From NCBI GenBank assembly GCA_902772755.1, contig CACYCD010000282.1, forward strand, positions 1 through 6,176: 6,176 bases of DNA, given 5' to 3'. Positions 4,546 to 6,176 of this stretch are shown in pieces (positions within the stretch are counted from its first letter, which is position 1; every line of letters begins with the position of its first letter). The notes under the pieces were generated by a model that did no database searches, was not told the origin of the DNA, and saw only the letters and a program-made list of their open reading frames with translations. A program made the position numbers and the translations under genes. The DNA is from an uncultured Ruminococcus sp. (GTDB lineage Bacteria > Bacillota > Clostridia > Oscillospirales > Acutalibacteraceae).

Positions 4546-6176
4546 ATGGATAACAATGAGCTTTTGCAAATTACAGGAACAATTGAAGAGATAATTTATA
4601 GAAATGATTCAAATGACTACACCGTACTGACGATCAGTGCAGAGAGCGGTGACGACAGCAAGCTGATAACCGCCACCGGCGTTATGCCCTCGCTTGAACC
4701 CGGAACTGAGGTGAGGCTGTACGGCTATTATAAAAGCCATCCCACCTATGGAGTGCAGTTTTCTGTGGAAACCTATGAACAAACTATCCCTGCTACCGTA
4801 CACGGAATTTTGAAATACCTGTCTTCGGGTGCAATTCGTGGAGTAGGAGCTGCGACAGCCTCTCGGCTTGTAAAGGAATTTGGCGAAAATACACTTGAAG
4901 TGCTTGAAAATGAGCCTGAGCGTGTTGCCGGACTGAAAGGTATTTCAATTGATAAAGCAAAGGATATCTCCGCACAGCTGAAACAAAATTTAGGAGTGCG
5001 GGAGCTGATGATATTTCTGAACGGGTTCAACATTCCGGCAGGGGTATCAGCCAATGTGTTCAAGCGAATGGGCGGAGGGTGTCTTGAGCTTATCAGGGAA
5101 AATCCGTATATCCTCTGCAGCCTTGGGCTGAATATTCCCTTTGAAACAGTGGATCTTATCGCAAAAAAACAGGGCAAATCCATTGACAATCCCTACAGAC
5201 TGCGTGCAGGTGCGGTATATATCCTGAATCACAATACCGCAAACGGGCATACCTGCCTGCCCAAGGACAGTCTGACCCGTACAACCTCGGGTTTTTTGAG
5301 GGTCAAGGAGGATACTGTTTCGGAAGTAATTGAGGATATGATATTTGACCGCTCCCTGTACAGTGAGGTTTTTGATGAACGTGAATTCATATTTCTGCCT
5401 GAGTACCACAAAGCCGAAAAGTACATAGCTGCAGAGCTGGAGCTGTTGCAGAGCTTTCCTGCGGCTGCGTATTCAAACACCGATGAGCTAATTTGCGAAA
5501 TCGAAAAAGAAGAGAATGTTTCTTATGCGGAAAAACAAAAAGAAGCTATACGCTCCGCTATGGAAAAGGGATTTTTGATTTTAACAGGTGGTCCCGGAAC
5601 AGGAAAAACTACCACTCTGAATGCTATAATAAAGCTGCTTGAAAAAAACGGTCAGGAGGTAATGCTTACCGCTCCCACAGGACGGGCTTCCAGAAGAATG
5701 AGCGAGGTAACAGGCAAAGAAGCAAAGACTATCCACCGTCTGCTTGAGGTTGCATTCGATTCGGAGGATAATCAAATATTCAAAAGAAATGAAAAAAACC
5801 GACTGAAATGTGATACTCTGATAGTTGACGAGGTTTCTATGGTAGATGCAAAGCTGTTTGCAAGCCTGATCGAAGCTGTCCAACTGGGTACACGTATCAT
5901 TCTGGTAGGCGACAGCAATCAGCTCCCCTCTGTAGGACCGGGCAATATTTTGGATGACCTCATATCCTCTCAAAAGCTGCCCTGTATCGAGCTTACCGAG
6001 ATATTCCGCCAATCAATGGAAAGTATGATAGTAACTAACGCTCACTCTATCGTAGAAGGAAGGCTTCCCAATATTTCTTCTGCTGACTCTGATTTCTTCT
6101 TTATTTCTCGCAAAACACCCTCTGAGCTGTGTGATCTGGTGCTTGATCTGTACACACGCCGACTTGTGAAAGCCTA
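4546..6176 (+). CDS. recD2: RecD2-type ATP-dependent DNA helicase, N-terminal 543 residues, runs off the right edge
   Basis: The frame is open from ATG 4546 to the window end. RecD2 is a superfamily 1B 5'-3' DNA helicase that works without RecBC in DNA repair and replication-fork maintenance. Residues about 5-80 look like the N-terminal OB-like domain. AIRGVGAATASRLVKEFG (96-113) and GLKGISIDKAKDISAQL (129-145) are the helix-hairpin-helix DNA-binding repeats, followed by the NPYIL segment (186-190). The helicase core shows QKEAI (331-335), Walker A GGPGTGKTT (348-356, K354), motif Ia TAPTGRAS (375-382), Walker B IVDEVSMVD (426-434, D428/E429), motif III GDSNQLPSVGPG (455-466) and the EIFRQ arginine motif (R488). 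The later motifs (V, VI) and the SH3-like domain lie outside; the family is usually about 730-800 residues. No Shine-Dalgarno sequence precedes the ATG, and no ATG, GTG or TTG lies upstream in frame before the stop at 4513-4515. Confidence 0.94.
   Translation, partial: MDNNELLQITGTIEEIIYRNDSNDYTVLTISAESGDDSKLITATGVMPSLEPGTEVRLYGYYKSHPTYGVQFSVETYEQTIPATVHGILKYLSSGAIRGVGAATASRLVKEFGENTLEVLENEPERVAGLKGISIDKAKDISAQLKQNLGVRELMIFLNGFNIPAGVSANVFKRMGGGCLELIRENPYILCSLGLNIPFETVDLIAKKQGKSIDNPYRLRAGAVYILNHNTANGHTCLPKDSLTRTTSGFLRVKEDTVSEVIEDMIFDRSLYSEVFDEREFIFLPEYHKAEKYIAAELELLQSFPAAAYSNTDELICEIEKEENVSYAEKQKEAIRSAMEKGFLILTGGPGTGKTTTLNAIIKLLEKNGQEVMLTAPTGRASRRMSEVTGKEAKTIHRLLEVAFDSEDNQIFKRNEKNRLKCDTLIVDEVSMVDAKLFASLIEAVQLGTRIILVGDSNQLPSVGPGNILDDLISSQKLPCIELTEIFRQSMESMIVTNAHSIVEGRLPNISSADSDFFFISRKTPSELCDLVLDLYTRRLVKA

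Noticed and set aside
4773..6012. Several long minus-strand open frames across recD2
   Set aside because: They mirror the recD2 coding frame, have no promoter or ribosome binding site, and their serine/cysteine-rich composition is typical of antisense shadows.
1..6176. Mobile element, prophage, defence island or CRISPR
   Set aside because: No transposase, integrase, recombinase, terminal repeats, direct-repeat arrays or toxin-antitoxin-like pairs were seen. The gene set is housekeeping in character.

Overview
This 6.2-kb window looks like ordinary chromosome from a low-to-mid GC member of the Clostridia, most likely Oscillospiraceae (Ruminococcus-like). That placement is an inference from gene content (DUF5685, DUF1540, RecD2-type helicase, YrvM/TcdA-like E1 protein), consensus sigma-A promoters and strong GGAGG-type ribosome binding sites. 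No phage, transposon, CRISPR array, rRNA or tRNA was seen.

Layout, left to right. (1) The 5' part of a DUF5685 protein reads leftwards off the window edge, from a TTG start at 332. (2) A divergent promoter region (333-479) holds a promoter for each direction and a 7-bp-arm inverted repeat next to the leftward -10. (3) A HAD-IB phosphatase-like gene (480-1034) ends in a strong intrinsic terminator. (4) A near-perfect promoter drives a ~160-nt leader containing an 18-codon upstream ORF with its own strong ribosome binding site. The leader is followed by metY-type O-acetylhomoserine sulfhydrylase (1328-2626) and a terminator. (5) tcdA (2754-3470) is a tRNA t6A dehydratase. (6) A convergent two-helix membrane protein gene (3448-3822, minus) overlaps the tcdA 3' end by 23 bp. 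(7) A small cysteine-rich DUF1540 gene (3923-4090, minus) has its own terminator. (8) An unrecognised single-helix protein (4211-4528) is followed by the 5' two thirds of recD2 (4546 to the right edge). The recD2 promoter overlaps the end of the preceding gene and places the start codon at or next to the transcription start.

The genes look like independent housekeeping units rather than one pathway: sulfur assimilation into homocysteine (metY), tRNA modification (tcdA), DNA repair helicase (recD2), a phosphatase of unknown substrate, and several small proteins without assigned function. Most have their own promoter and terminator, so the region reads as short single-gene transcripts.

The parts most worth a second look are the translated leader ORF ahead of metY, the apparently leaderless recD2 mRNA, and the membrane gene whose coding sequence contains the tcdA terminator. 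The inverted repeat at 372-390 is also of interest. No clear new multi-gene system was found.
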